Source: Lolium rigidum (Eukaryota > Streptophyta > Magnoliopsida > Poales > Poaceae). Taken from it: a stretch of DNA of 64,000 nucleotides. The notes under the pieces were generated by a model. That model made no database searches and was not told where the DNA came from. It worked only from the letters and a program-made list of their open reading frames with translations. A program made the translations under genes and the position numbers. Within the stretch, counting starts at the first letter, position 1, and every line of letters begins with the position of its first letter. Location: NCBI RefSeq assembly GCF_022539505.1, contig NC_061508.1:59316033-59380032 (forward strand), written 5' to 3'. This document shows, piece by piece, positions 11,348-25,433 of the stretch.

Positions 11348-12339
11348 GATGAGGACATCCCAACAATCAACACCACACCGACCAACAATGGACCTATCAC
11401 AAGACGTCGTGCGAAACAAATTAGTGACAGGTGAACGCTAACTTAATTTATTCATATAACCTCAACCTTGATGATACAACTATGCTTTCATTTACTTTAT
11501 TACTGGTTGAATTCAGGAACAAGGTTGAAGGAAGCCAACAACATTAAAAACAAAGTTATCAACAACAAGTTTCAACTAAATCTGATGCTGTCAAAATTTC
11601 CTCTGAACTTTCAACTGTTCTCGCACCCACCTGGATGAGAGGCGGGGCCTTTGGGGTATACCAACAGAAGTTACATCAAATTTACTTTCCAAAAAAAACC
11701 TCACATCATTTGAAGTTATGTAGGCCAAGTTCTGACTCTTTTGGTGAGAGGTGTACAAGCTGTCAAAAGTTCGCGAAGTTCCGAGGAGCTCTCCATTAAC
11801 TCCCCAAGTTAACTGCTTATTCTCCCAAAGAAGCCATGCAAATGCTGAGTTATTTCCAACCCTTTCACACCTATCTAAGGGGGATTGTTCCAGCTATAAA
11901 ACCACATCTCCCCGATCTTTGACCTTTTATCATACCATTCAGCTACAAGCTTATGGAGCAAGACTGCTATATATCTGAGAGATCCTTACTATCTTTGCTC
12001 TTGTGCGTTCATTCGGATTCGCGAGAAGGAGCCTCTGGTCCCCCCTATCTTGTGCTCTACGGTTCCGGCCGTTTTGTATGGGTTAGTCCCGACTTGTGGT
12101 TGTGCGATTGTTCGGACAGCGGGTTGAAGTTCTTGTAGCTTCTATCAGCCATCCCCAACGTACCAGTTGCATCCAACGTTGGTAGGTTAAAGCTAGTTAT
12201 CCTCGGCTGCTTGCAGCTGTTTATCCTCCCCAATTTGATCATACAACGTGAAGATTGGGCCTCAATCAAGCGTGAACTCCTCCAACAGGCTCGTGCCTAT
12301 CATCTGGCATCAGAGCTTTCGTTTACATGGTAGGATCTG
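11348..12339 (+). mobile_element. Gypsy polyprotein tail and LTR-like remnant with primer site
   Basis: Just after the LINE piece, about 11385-11430 encodes 'GPITRRRAKQI', a motif found near the end of many grass gypsy polyproteins. Downstream, 11900-12302 looks like LTR sequence. It is followed at 12303-12314 by TGGCATCAGAGC, close to the initiator tRNA-Met primer site (TGGTATCAGAGC). A primer site after what should be a 3' LTR is odd; a scrambled or tandem remnant would explain it. The region between is unassigned. Confidence 0.4.
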
Positions 12340-12808
12340 CTATCTTGTTATCATTCCTTGCCAGCTGGACGGTCGCGTTGTGTTTGTTTGATGACAGATC
12401 AAATCTAGCATCAGGTGGGGAGTCATCTACTTCCACACTGCAGTAACCGCACTTCCGCATGCATATATCGCCCCGGTAATGAGAACACAGAACATTGTGT
12501 TTTGGAGTTGTATACACGAACAGATGGAGATATAGAGAGTGACACTACATTTAGCATCTTTGACAAACACATCAATACATTGAGGGTTTCCTCTCTAGAT
12601 CTTTGACCTGATTTGATTCCCTCCATGTGGCAGAGAGCGAGCTCATCACTGACGTGCTTCATCTTCCCTCTTTCAACTGGAAGTAAAAGGTGCGTCTCAG
12701 ACGGTACATCCAAAAAAAAATCATACTCTGTCCCGGCTTAAGATGCTCCCAAGTTGAGCTACATTGCATATCCTCACTCGCCACTAGTCACTACTCGTCA
12801 GCAGCGCA
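12340..12808 (+). promoter_or_regulatory. Upstream region of AKR-A
   Basis: This is conserved with 40080-40327 plus 41666-41860 upstream of AKR-B, where it is interrupted by a 1.3-kb transposon. It is non-coding and probably contains the ancestral AKR promoter. No clear TATA box was identified. Confidence 0.4.
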
Positions 12809-13924
<1,116 letters not shown>

Positions 13925-13925
13925 T

Positions 13926-14520
13926 GATAATGGACGCTTTATTACTCATAGAAAGCAATTACACCCGACCTCTGCATAGCTAAGATGCACACAGCTGTTT
14001 AAAGAGTTTTAATATTCTCGCGAGCTAAAAGGCGAATTACATATCAGATATGAGAAAATTTAAAACGCCTAAGGTGAAGGCGGAGGCCCAATCCGTAGAT
14101 TATGCTGCCACTAATGTAGGAAAAATGTATCCATCGCCGTGTCCTCCAACCGTGTACAGACCTCCGTAAACAGGTCGCGGTTCTCCACCTTCTGCAGCGC
14201 AGACCACGAAAGGAGAGTAGCGGTACATCTGTAGATAACTTGCAAGAGAGAACAATTATTATCATTAATTTTTTTTTGTCATTTCTACACAGCCATATCG
14301 ATCATATAATGGCAAGCGTTCCCACCCTAATAAACGTTCTAAATCTGTGATCGATCCCGTGGAGCCAACTACCGAAGATGTTGGTCCACTAGTTGGCGGA
14401 TACAGATCAGAAGCTATTTGGATGCATGGCCATATAGATCTGGCAAAACGACATTGGAAGAACAAGTGTTTAATCGTCTCATCGTGTTGACAAAAAACAC
14501 ACCGCATACTCCCATGCCAG
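13926..14520 (-). mobile_element. LINE 3' end with zinc-binding domain remnant
   Basis: On the minus strand, 14518-14280 encodes the reverse-transcriptase zinc-binding region: 'CVFCQHDETIKHLFFQC' followed by 'RFARSIWPCIQIA'. The rest to 13926 is a 3' untranslated tail ending 'AATAAAGCGTCCATTATCA'. The 5' part is cut off near 14520 by gypsy sequence. It is non-functional. Confidence 0.75.
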
Positions 14521-17090
14521 TTGCTTATGGGAGACAACCCATTATTTTACTTCTGCACTTTTGTTTTATATTTGAGTCTTGGAAGTTGTTACTACTGTAG
14601 CAACCTCTCCTTATCTTTATTTTATTGCATTGTTGTGCCAAGTAAAGTCTTTGATAGTAAAGTCAATACTAGATTTGGATTACTGCGCAGAAACAGATTT
14701 CTTACTGTCACGAAATTGAGCAGCCCCTTCTGTAGGAAATTTAGAAAAATCTGCCAATTTACGTGCGTGATCCTCAGATATGTACGCAACTTTCATTCAA
14801 TTTGGGCATTTTCATCTGAGCAAGTTAAGTGCCCCTGAAAAATTCGTTTTTACGGACTGTTCTGTTTTGACAGATTCTGCCTTTTATTTCGCATTGCCTG
14901 TTTTGCTATGTTTGATGAATTTCTTTGTTCCATTAACTTTCAGTAGCTTTGTGCAATGTCCAGAAGTGTTAAGAATGATTATGTCACCTCTGAATATATG
15001 AATTTTCAATTATGCACTAACCCTCTAATGAGTTTGTTTTGAGTTTGGTGTGGAGGAAGTTTTCAAGGGTCAAGAGAGGAGGATGATACAATATGATCAA
15101 GAAGAGTGAAAAGTCTAAGCTTGGGGATGCCCCGTGGTTCATCCCTGCATATTTTAAGAAGACTCAAGCATCTAAGCTTGGGGATGCCCAAGGCATCCCT
15201 TCTTCATCGACAACTTATCGGGTCACCTCTAGTGAAACTATATTTTTATTCCGTCACATCTTATGTGCTTTACTTGGAGCGTCTGTTTGTTTTTGTTTTT
15301 GTTTGAATAAAATCGGATCCTAGCATTCTTTGTTTGGGAGAGAGACACGCTCCGCTGTTTCGTATGAACACATATGTTCTTAGCTTTACTTTTAATGTTC
15401 ATGGCGAAGGTTGAAACCGCTTCGTTCATTGTTATATGGTTGGAAACAGAAAATGCCGCATGTGGTAAATTGGTATAATGTCTTGAATAATTTGATACTT
15501 GGCAATTGTTGTGCTCATATAGATCATGTTTAAGCTCTTGCATCATGTACTTTGCACCTATTAATGAAGAACTACATAGAGCTTGTTAAAATTTGGTTTG
15601 CATGATTGGTCTCTAGAGTCTAGATATTTTCTGGTTAAGGTGTTTGAACAACAAGGAAGACGATGTAAAGTCTTATAATGCTTACAATATGTTCATATGT
15701 AAGCTTTGCTGTACCGTTTTATACTTGAGTTTGCTTCAAACAACCTTTCTAGCCTAGCCTTGTATTGAGAGGAATTCTTCTCGTGCATCCAAATCCTTGA
15801 GCCAAAAACTATGCCATTTGTGTCCACCATACCTACCTACTACATGGTATTTCTCTGCCATTCCAAAGTAAATTAACTGAGTGCTACCTTTAAAAATTCT
15901 ATCCTTTGTCTTTGCAATATATAGCTCATGGGAAAAATAGCCTTAAAAACTATTGTGGTGAAGAATATGTACTTATGTATCTTATTTCTTAATAAGTTGC
16001 TTGTTGAGCGGTAACCATGCTTCTGGGAACGCCATCAACTATTACACCTTTGTTGAATATCATGTGAGTTGCTATGCATGTTCGTCTTGTCTGAAGTAAG
16101 GACGATTTTTATGATCAAATGGTTTGAGTATGCATATTGTTAGAGAAGAACATTGGGCCGCTAACTAAAGCCATGATCCATGGTGGAAGTTTCAGTTTGG
16201 ATAATCAATCCTCAATCTCTTATGAGAATATTATCTGTTGTTGAATGCTTATGCATTAAAGAGGAGTCCATTATCTGTTGTCTATGTTGTCCCGGTATGG
16301 ATGTCTAAGTTGAGAATAATCAAAAACGAGAAATCAAATGCGATCTTTCTCCTTAGACCTTTGTACAAGCGGCATAGAGGTACCCCTTTGTGACACTTGG
16401 TTGAAACATATGTTATGCAATGATAATCCATGTTAATCCAAGCTAATTAGGACAAGGTGCGGGCACTATTGGTATACTATGCATGAGGCTTGCAACTTAT
16501 AGGATATCTTATACATAACACATATGATTTATTACTACCGTTAACAAAATTGTTTCTATGTTTTCAAAATGAAAAGCTCTAGCACAAAAATAGTAATCCA
16601 TGCTTCCCTCTGCGAAGAGCCTATCTTCTACTTTATTGTTGAGTCAGTTCACCTAATTCTTTCTATCTCAGAAGAAAACACTTGTATCAACTGTGTGCAT
16701 TGATTCTTACATGTTTACCTATTGCACTTGTTATATTACTTTGTGTTGACAATTATCCATGAGATGAACATGTTGAAGTTGAAAGCAACTGCTGAAATTT
16801 ATATTTTCCTTTGTGTTGCTTCAAAGCTTTCTACTAAGAATTTATTGCTTTATGAGTAATTCTTATGCAAGTCTTATTGATGCTTGTCTTGAAAGTATTA
16901 TTCATGAAAAGTCGTTGCTATATGATTCAGTTGTTTACTCATTGTCTTCACCATTGCTTCGAATCGCTGCATTCATCTCATATGCTTTACAATAGTATTG
17001 ATCAAGATTATGATAGCATGTCACTTCAGAAATTATCCTTGTTATCGTTTACCTACTCGAGGGCGAGTAGGATCTATGCTTGGGGATGCT
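14521..17090 (+). mobile_element. Gypsy internal 3' region, non-coding, plus strand
   Basis: This is a long AT-rich stretch without domain-bearing frames, ending in the polypurine tract TATGCTTGGGGATGCT just before the LTR at 17091. The phrase 'TCTAAGCTTGGGGATGCC' recurs at 15114 and 15171. Bases 15830-16720 match, inverted, the gypsy tail at 63070-64000, so both belong to one family. The 5' LTR, gag and pol are missing; the left edge is the junction with the LINE at about 14520. Confidence 0.75.
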
Positions 17091-18656
17091 TGATACGTCT
17101 CAAACGTATCTATAATTTCTTATGTTCCATGCTACTTTTATGATGATACTCACATGTTTTATACACATTTTATGTCATTATTATGCATTTTCCGGCACTA
17201 ACCTATTGACGAGATGCGAAGAGCCAGTTGTTGTTTTCTGCTGTTTTTGGTTTCAGAAATCCTACAAAGGAAATATTCTCGGAATTGGACGAAATCAACG
17301 CCCAGGGTCTTATTTTTCCACGAAGATTCCAGAAGACCGAAAGGGAAACGAAGTGGGCCAAGGGTGGCCCCGCGCCACCCTATGGTGTGGGGCCCCCGTC
17401 AGCCCTCCAACTCCGCCCTTCCGCCTACTTAAAGCCTTCGTCGCGAAAACCCCAGTACCGCGAGCCACGATACGGAAAACCTTCCAGAGACGCCGCCGCC
17501 GCCAATCCCATCTCGGGGATTCAGAGATCGCCTCCGCACCCTCGCCGGAGAGGGGAATCATCTCCCGGAGGACTATTCATCACCATGATCACCTCCGGAT
17601 CGATGTGTGAGTAGTTCACCCTCGGACTATGGGTCCATAGCAGTAGCTAGATGGTTGTCTTCTCCTCATTGTGCTATCATGTTAGATCTTGTGAGCTGCC
17701 TATCATGATCAAGATCATCTATTTGTAATGCTACATGTTGTGTTTGTTGGGATCCGATGAATATGGAATACTATGTTAAGTTGATTATCAATCTATCATA
17801 TATATGTTGTTTATGTTCTTGCATGCTCTCCGTTGCTAGTAGAGGCTCTGGCCAAGTTGATACTTGTGACTCCAAGAGGGAGTATTTATGCTCGATAGTG
17901 GGTTCATGCCTCCATTGAATCTGGGACAGTGACAGAAAATTCTAAGGTTGTGGATGTGCTGTTGCCACTAGGGATAAAACATCAATGCTTTGTCTAAGGA
18001 TATTTGTGTTGATTACATTACGCACCATACTTAATGCAATTGTCTGTTGTTTGCAACTTAATACTGGAAGGGGTTCGGATGATAACTCGAAGGTGGACTT
18101 TTTAGGCATAGATGCATGCTGGATAGCGGTCTATGTACTTTGTCGTAATGCCTTGATTAAATCTCATAGTACTCATTGTGATATATGTATGTGCATTGTT
18201 ATGCCTTCTTTATTTGTCAATTGCCCAACTGTAATTTGTTCACCCAACATGCTATTTCTTATCGGAGAGACACCACTAGTGAACTGTGGACCCCGGTCCA
18301 TTCTTTACATCCGAAATACAATCTACCGCAATACTTGTTCTTTACTTGTTCTTCGCAAACAAACATCATCTTCCACACTATACATCTAATCCTTTGTTTA
18401 CGAGCAAGCCGGTGAGATTGACAACCTCACCGTTACGTTGGGGAAAAGTACTTTGATTGTGTTGTGCGAGGTTCCACGTTGGCGCCGGAATCCCTGGTGT
18501 TGCGCCGCACTACACTCCGCCACCAACAACCTTCACGTGTTCCTTGACTCCTACTGGTTCGATAACCTTGGTTTCTTACTGAGGGAAAACTTGTCGCTGT
18601 ACACATCACACCTTCCTCTTGGGGTTCCCAACGGACGTGTGTCTTACACGCCATCA
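17091..18656 (+). mobile_element. Gypsy 3' LTR (Athila/Sabrina-like)
   Basis: The LTR runs in plus orientation from TGATACGTCTCAAACG to ACGCCATCA and is about 1.57 kb. It is the same family as the minus-strand LTRs at 285, 3347 and 52461, but more diverged from them. It follows a polypurine tract and so is a 3' LTR. Its right end cuts into another gypsy LTR fragment. Confidence 0.85.
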
Positions 18657-18884
18657 CCCCCTCCGTCTCGTCTTCTGGCTCCGTGAGTCTTCGGGTGAAA
18701 TATGGATTTTGCGATATTTTTCCGGTAATTTTCCTGAAAGTTGAATTTCTGCACAAAAACGAGACACGAGAGCAATTATGCTGAAAACAACATCAGTCTG
18801 TGTTAGTTGGGTTCAAAACATACAAGATAGAGGGCAAACAACCGCAAACGTGTTCAGAAAAGTAGATACGTTTTGGACGTATCA
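18657..18884 (-). mobile_element. Fatima-like gypsy LTR fragment
   Basis: On the minus strand it starts TGATACGTCCAAAACGTATC at 18884, followed by 'TACTTTTCTGAACACGTTTG' and 'GCAGAAATTCAACTTTC', a layout typical of Fatima-type LTRs. It is only about 230 bases long, truncated at 18656 where the plus-strand LTR inserted. Confidence 0.55.
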
Positions 18885-18923
18885 TGCACCGCCCTAGAGA
18901 ACAGGGTTATCATCACACTCCTG

Positions 18924-19240
18924 TCATGCAGATCACTGTAGAGCGGCAATATCCTGTGACAGGCGGGATTGGAAGTCTTCGTGGACTTTCGCACCCGGAC
19001 GAGTGTCCTAATGGCTTCGCCTGCAAGGCTCCGCCAACTTCTAGAGCCGGCCATCGAAATAATGAAGCCGGCCCAACGATGAGCACAGCTAGCTCGGCAA
19101 TGCCAAAGCAGGCCAATCCCATCTAAAGCCATCCAGACGATGCCAAAGCTGCCCAAGACCATGGCGCATCACGCCCATGGCCAAGCCAACCTAGACGAGG
19201 ATCCAGCCGGCCCCGAGGCAACCGGCCACGGTCACAGAAG
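18924..19240. repeat. Repeat R1, first copy
   Basis: About 310 bases here are nearly identical to 29584-29895; by eye only one or two short differences occur over the core (for example GCTCGGC versus GCCTGGC near 19093). It has small open frames on both strands but no recognised domain. The class is unknown. Such high identity points to a recent copy or gene conversion. Confidence 0.7.
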
Positions 19241-19260
19241 GTCTAGCTAATCTAGGTGAG

Positions 19261-19404
19261 TTGATAATAATTGTAGCCTTTTTGTGCTGTGGTCTAAGTT
19301 ATTATCTCTATAGTAGGTAGTACTCACTTAGATGTGGTTTAATGCAATGTGTCATTAATTATGTTGTAGACTCATATTGCTTTGGGATGTGTGATGTTAT
19401 GGTA
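19261..19404. repeat. Repeat R2, partial MITE, first copy
   Basis: Related to the body of the MITE at 13662-13924 and almost identical to 28345-28475. The second MITE at 19406-19689 has inserted into its right part. Confidence 0.65.
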
Positions 19405-19405
19405 A

Positions 19406-19689
19406 GAGCAATTCTAATAGTATAGCCAACTGTTGGCTATAACAAGATGTCATATGATTTGTAGTCATCATATAGCTAACATGTACAATAGTTGGCTATA
19501 AGAATGTAGTACTTTACTAATATATGGCCCACCTTTCACTCTCACAAGGTGCCTAGGAGCACGTGCAAGAGCTGGCTATTGCATAGTAGCCCACCTCCCT
19601 TCTCTCTCCTCTTCTCTCTCCTCCAACTCATCTAAAATATATTATTTAATGTCTTATAGTCAGCTGACTGGACTCTATTGTACTTGCTC
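19406..19689. mobile_element. Tourist/PIF-type MITE nested in R2
   Basis: The ends are GAGCAATTCTAATAG and CTATTGTACTTGCTC, imperfect inverted repeats. A perfect TAA target duplication lies at 19403-19405 and 19690-19692, the usual signature of PIF/Harbinger-mobilised MITEs. It is 284 bases long and non-coding. Confidence 0.85.
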
Positions 19690-22201
19690 TAACATAGCTA
19701 AATAGGAGCTAGGTTTAGGAAGCTAGTTCCCTTCTATAGCTAATCTAGGTTGTAACCTTGTTAGATGTGGTGTTCGTCTCTTCTGATAGGTTCCTGTCCC
19801 TTGAAGTAGTTGTTGACTCCTTGGTCTTCGGGTTGCACTGTAGATCCTCCTTTGATGCCTCCATATCTAAGCAGAGGATTTAAGAGTGGGATGAGTACGA
19901 GCGTACTCAACAAGTTCATTATAGGAAAGAGGTGTTTAATGCACTAGCTACAGCATTAGACCAGAAAGTCTAATACCAATGCAGGTTTTAATAACCATTT
20001 TTTCAAAAGGTTGCTTTTATTCAGAAGAACTATGTCCGTCAGCCTTCACCGGTTTACTAGAACTTCATGGAGTTCCTTTCCGGCAGCGTTCGCAGTTCCA
20101 ATCCCGGAACAGGGAGTGACAGGTCACGATTCATTACACTCTGTAGAGGTGTGTTGCTTTACCCATAAGAGATCTTAACCTTGGTGCCAACCGGGCAATT
20201 TCCCCGTCCACACTTCCTTTGGTGTGAGGCCCGGTATAAGGTCATAGCCAATCATATTCCTCCGCTACCTCATACACCCACCCTTTGTTGCATCCCCGAC
20301 CCTGGGTCCTCGCCGGTCCTCTTACACCAATTAAGGATGGACCCCGACCACGACAACAATCTGGGATCGAACCAAACTCCTTCGCCGGTAGATGCAACCC
20401 CTCATAGACCGCAATATCGTGGGGACTTTAGGCTTCCCCGACCACCGCTTGATCCTCGGGCTGCAAGTGTCTACGGACTATGCCGTGGGGACTTTAGGCT
20501 TCCCGACCACCGCTTGCACCTTTGGAATACAAGTGTGTACGGTGAAAGCGCGTCCGTTGATGTACAAGAGGTGGAAATACAATTGACTATTCCGTCCCAC
20601 TCCGGATCTTATGGTTAACACGGTTATTACGGCACAAGAATCACTCGGACGACATTTGTTGTTTAATCCTAGATGGATATAAACCCTTGCAATGGAACCT
20701 CTACCATATCAACACAATCCATGGTTCCATTGCCCACCACTTAGTCATATTCATAGTTATGAAAATAGTGGTTTTGCTTTTTATGCAATAGTGATAAACA
20801 TAATACTTTGCAAGTAATTTGGTAAAAATACTCAAATGACATGAGCAAGTGATGAACTTGCCTTTCTTGACTGCAAGATTATGCAGGCAAGGTCTTCGAT
20901 ACGCAATAACTCCAGATTCTGAAATAGCATCATCGTCCGGTAAGGACGATGTTTAAAAGATTGGCAAGGATGCAATAATGCATAAGTATGAGATGCAATC
21001 GCTCTAAGCATGACATAACCCCGATGATTTAGGATTAGTGAGTTGTAATGATTAGTTTCGGGTGTGTTGCACTTTTAGAGTGATTCACAAGCAAGGTTCT
21101 TATTAAGGTTGATTACTAGGTATCCTAAACAAGTAGTAGAATGCATAACAACAATCATACACACCAAGGGATAGTAGTTGTATAATAAGTAAAAGACAGT
21201 TGTCAATTTTAATTCCTATACTGTATGGTTGATGATTACTTGTTATGTACTTCAAAAGAATAACTTTTGAAGAACATGTTCTTTAATAAAGAACAAGTAT
21301 GATAATTAGGCTGGTGGGGTTCTATGGTTGACTATGGTTCCAAGTAGCTTCTGGAATAAGGATTTAGATGGATCCTAACAAGGTTGAAAGTATATTTTTG
21401 GCAATTCATTAAACATGGGTGCTATCAAGGTTGGTATACCTTGTTGGTGACAGCTGGCTAGGGTTTATGGATCCTATTAAGCAGGGTTGATGATGATTCC
21501 TTACTTTCTTCAAAAGAATAACTTTTGAAGAACATACTTCTTAAATAGTAAGAAGTATAGCAATTAGGGTTGAGGTGGTCTAGGTTTTATTGTTGATTTT
21601 ATTAATTAAGGATTAATTGGCTCCTAAATAGGATGATTCATAATTATCCAACACTAGTAGGGTTTAGTGGAGTATGGTATGTAAGATAAAACATTGGGCA
21701 TAGTTGCTATGAGGATTCATCACCATGGTGTGATGCTAATTAAGGTTAATTAAGATGATGGTTTTGGTAATAGGAGCTAGGGTTTAGACTTGGTTGATCC
21801 TACTTGGTCAACTAGGTTGGATAGGTATGCATACATGGAATACAAAATTATTGATAATAGGGCTCCTACATTTTATGTGGCATGGCAAGTATTTAATTGC
21901 TAATTATGATTCTATGAATCAAAAGGAAGTACATGATCTCATGTTATATCTAGGGTTTAGGTTTTAGAAACAATTTAGGGTTCCAATTGATTAATGGAGC
22001 TAGTGTTCTCAATGGCATTAGGGTTTTAGAATCCCACATAAAATTATGAACTACTATTTTAGGTATAATGGAATTAGGGTGTCCTAATCTACCATCTAGT
22101 TCTTAAGGTAATAACTTCATTATAAAGTTGAAGTTATTAATCACTTTAAAATAAAAATAAAATTGGATTTGGCATTTTATTATTTTTAAAGATTTTAATT
22201 A
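19690..22201. repeat. Unassigned repeat-like DNA, probably an old retrotransposon
   Basis: About 2.5 kb without a convincing gene. Bases 19980-20640 include two copies of 'GGGGACTTTAGGCTTCCC' (20430 and 20487). Bases 21240-21290 and 21520-21550 both contain 'TTCAAAAGAATAACTTTTGAAGAACAT', an imperfect palindrome. The sequence becomes AT-rich to the right. The phrase 'GATGAGTACGAGCGTACTCAACAAG' near 19889 recalls gypsy LTRs, but no ends were found. Confidence 0.35.
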
Positions 22202-22235
22202 CTAGTAAAAATACCCGTGCATTGCACCGGAAGAA
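22202..22235 (-). mobile_element. Helitron 3' terminus, minus orientation
   Basis: Read on the minus strand it has a short hairpin (CCGGTGCAATGCACGGG) followed after several bases by ACTAG, then T. That is the CTRR end typical of Helitrons and resembles the termini at 25920 and 27616. The matching 5' end was not located; up to 22878 the DNA is featureless. Confidence 0.5.
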
Positions 22236-24726
22236 AAAAAAACTCAAATGTTACAGCGAAGCATCTGTGATAACACTTGTGTGCCACCATCGTTGATTAT
22301 TTGTCACGTTTTTTCCTACCCATGACAAACATGATCAATTCTAAAAAAGATGAGCTTGGGAAGCCTTTGAACATTGAAGTTGTCTTATATTTCACCCAAT
22401 TATCGTACAGTAAACTACAATCCCATGTTCCGCATTATAGTAAGATCACATGTTCCGCCATTAGTGAACTTATTAAGAGAAAAGCTTTCATCCAATCGAC
22501 AACCCATGTATTACCTATTAAATGACTTTTCGGTTAGGATTTGAAAGAAGAACAATCTATACAATTTGAGGCCACTTGAGGCAGCCAAATCTGAACATAT
22601 GCTTCTATGTAGGAGTAAGTGACAAATCAAGACGGTTCTATTTTAAGCATGATTTCCAAAAATCTTCTAACAGTATGACCATGTAAGATTTGAATGTAGA
22701 TGATGCAGGCACATCAATTAGACCGAAACCTACTTTCAGACAGAAAAAATAAACGGCATGATTTGCTTTATCAACAATCACCTCACATTACTGATGTGCT
22801 CGAAGCCATAATATCGTTTCTTGTTCGACCATGCTATATACTCGTCACATCCAATGAAAAGTAGCAAATCTATCTATATCTATACCTAATAATAAAGAAA
22901 ATAAGGCTTCTTGTTGGTCCGTCTGTTTTTGCCCCTAATTTTTGATCTAAATTACAGGGTTGCCACCGCTTTAGTTGAAAAAACGATTCGCTCTGTCCGT
23001 CGCACAAACCAACTCACGCAAGCCGATCAGCCCCCGTCGTCTGGTTCATCTCAAAAAAAAAAAAAGCCCCCGTCGTCTGGTTGGTTCATTGGTTGGCCCT
23101 GGTCCAGCAGCCCAAACATGTGCTCCAAGTCGAGCGCTATAAAGGCTGGCCCAGGTGGCCAGGTCAATCGATCAGCAGGCCCTGGTGTCGTCCTGATTCA
23201 TGGCGATCGATTTATCGCTGGGTGTGTGGCTCTAACGTGCCCCGATCGATCGCTGGTTGTGAGCCGGTCCAATCAAGAGCTAGCAACCAGCTTTGATCGC
23301 ACCATGCGACCGTGTACTAATCCAATTACAGGCACACCCTGGTTCTGTGTATACATATACCCATGAGATCGATCGAGGAGACGAGATCGACCAGGATGAA
23401 AACTACCCAATCTCGGCGATAAACCGGAAGCGTAGGCCTATCTCGACGGCACACAAGAAGCATCCACCAATGGCACCGTGAAAGAGCAGGGATCGACGCA
23501 AAAAACGGAACGCCATGGTTGGTGTACATGAACACTTAGTTCTACAGGTCGACCTAAAAACATGGAGAATTTGTCGTCGGTGTCGCTTCAGTCCTGCCGC
23601 TGTGAACTTTGACGTCCCTGGCGTTCTTCTGAGACGCGGATGCCCCTGAGGTCCACATTGGCAGCATCTCCTTCATGCTCTTCCGGGCGTCGGGCGTCCT
23701 GGTTCGAGTCTAGGTACGTCCAGTCCAGCATTTGCCGTGTCTCTCCATTACTGCAAAGGGCGGCAGCGAGCAAAGCGTTGGCTTCCTCTACTGGAAGTGG
23801 AAGGCCACACGACACGTCGAGCTGCGCGTTCCCGAGGGACTAAGATGAAGTTCCTGTTAGGTTTTAATCTTGATTATGTATCAGCATGTTTAGATTCATC
23901 TGCATGTAGTAGTTGTCGAGCAGGTGAAGCTACACTCCAGCGCGTATACGGCGAGATGCCCAGCTCGTGCGATGCGGGTGCACGGCGTGATGCAGGTGTT
24001 GTGCGATGCAGCAGGGCCGTGGGAAGCGGCGCGTAGAGTTGAGCTGATCCTTTGAGTTGCAGAGTCATGGACGACCAAGTGAATTGGTCTAGTTAGTTGC
24101 ATGCATGAATTAGTCAGTGGGTTAGCCGCATGCTGGAGTGATTCCAGGAAACTGGGTTAGTGCGTTAGTGGAGTAAGTGCATGAGGTGTGAGTCCTTATC
24201 TTGTACTACTACTATTTAAGCCAAACAAATGAATGAGACGAGGGCAGCCGTAAGGGCAGAGAAACAATGTAGCCAATATGGTCTCACCGGGAGGAAGTTG
24301 CAAAGCAAATATTCTCCTTGGTGAGGTGTGCGTGCGTGTGTTGTGTAGTCTTTCTCACCATGTGTGTGTGTTCTTGTGAGGTGAGAGAGACAAGAGAGAT
24401 TGTGAGAGATCAGAGGTAGAAGAAGAAGATGGGGCTGCGAGGTGCAGCCCCCAACAGTTCCATGCACACCAGCACCCATGTTCGTGTGCCGATCATGACG
24501 AGAAAGAAGCGGCAGTACATCACCTGTCGTTTAGACTAAATGGCCTGCACAGCTGGCTGCGCCCCACCCGGCGCCGCTCAAGAACTTCACAACTCTGATG
24601 TGATAACCCATGTGGCCATGTCAAGGTGCTTAATGTGTTCGGTTCGTAGGATTTTTCATGAAGACTGCTGCAGAAAACTGCTAGCAGAAATTGCAATGTT
24701 TCAAGGATCTTTCACTAAAAACGGTG

Positions 24727-24903
24727 AATTTTGCTTATGCACATCGTGGCATGAGTTCTGAGGCTATGAAGTTTTTACATCAGCTGCAACCTGAGGGCAT
24801 GTCTCGGGATTCAGTTTTTTCATGATGCAGGAAGTAAAGCCTGCACCAAGTCCAACAATATTGTCCGCAACACTTCTTGCAGCTTCAATACAACATGGGA
24901 ACG
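24727..24903 (+). pseudogene. Captured PPR-like gene fragment
   Basis: The frame reads 'AYAHRGMSSEAMKFLHQLQ' and, after a frame break near 24820, 'SATLLAASIQHG'. The pattern resembles the end of one pentatricopeptide repeat and the start of the next (AY...G...EAM..F..M, then LLAA...G). It is only about 60 residues and broken. It is not obviously derived from the PPR gene at 48657. Its position inside a Helitron suggests gene-fragment capture. Confidence 0.4.
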
Positions 24904-25433
24904 CATGCGTGCATTAATATGTACCAGGAGAGTCTGAATCCAGAGCAAAGGCTTATACTCCGTACTCAATTGATATCACCACCAAGACGAACAGTGTTGC
25001 CTCACGTCATGCAAACATCGCGACCCATTATTAATCTCTGCTGAGGATGGTAAGTACTGTAATAAGTCTATAATACACTAATAATAAAACAGCGTAGTGC
25101 ATTTTTTTTGACAATAGCGTAGTGCATGTTCTCTGTCCTTATATGTGAATAGTTACAATTAGATGGAAGAGAGGAGGCATGATCAAGATTGGATGTTGTA
25201 TAAAGCAAACTTATCTCCAGTCTATGTATGTGTCAAGTTTGAGGTTAGGATCACAAAATCCACTGGCCATCCTAATGCTAACAGTTCGGAGATGAGTATC
25301 TACTTCCACATGTGCAACAAGCCAATACGATTTGTGCAGGTTTCTGGCAAAACTCCTAATCTTCTTTATCAAGATTTACATTATTTTCCATTACTCATGG
25401 TTTGTGTTTCTCGCCCATTATTGATAAAATCAA

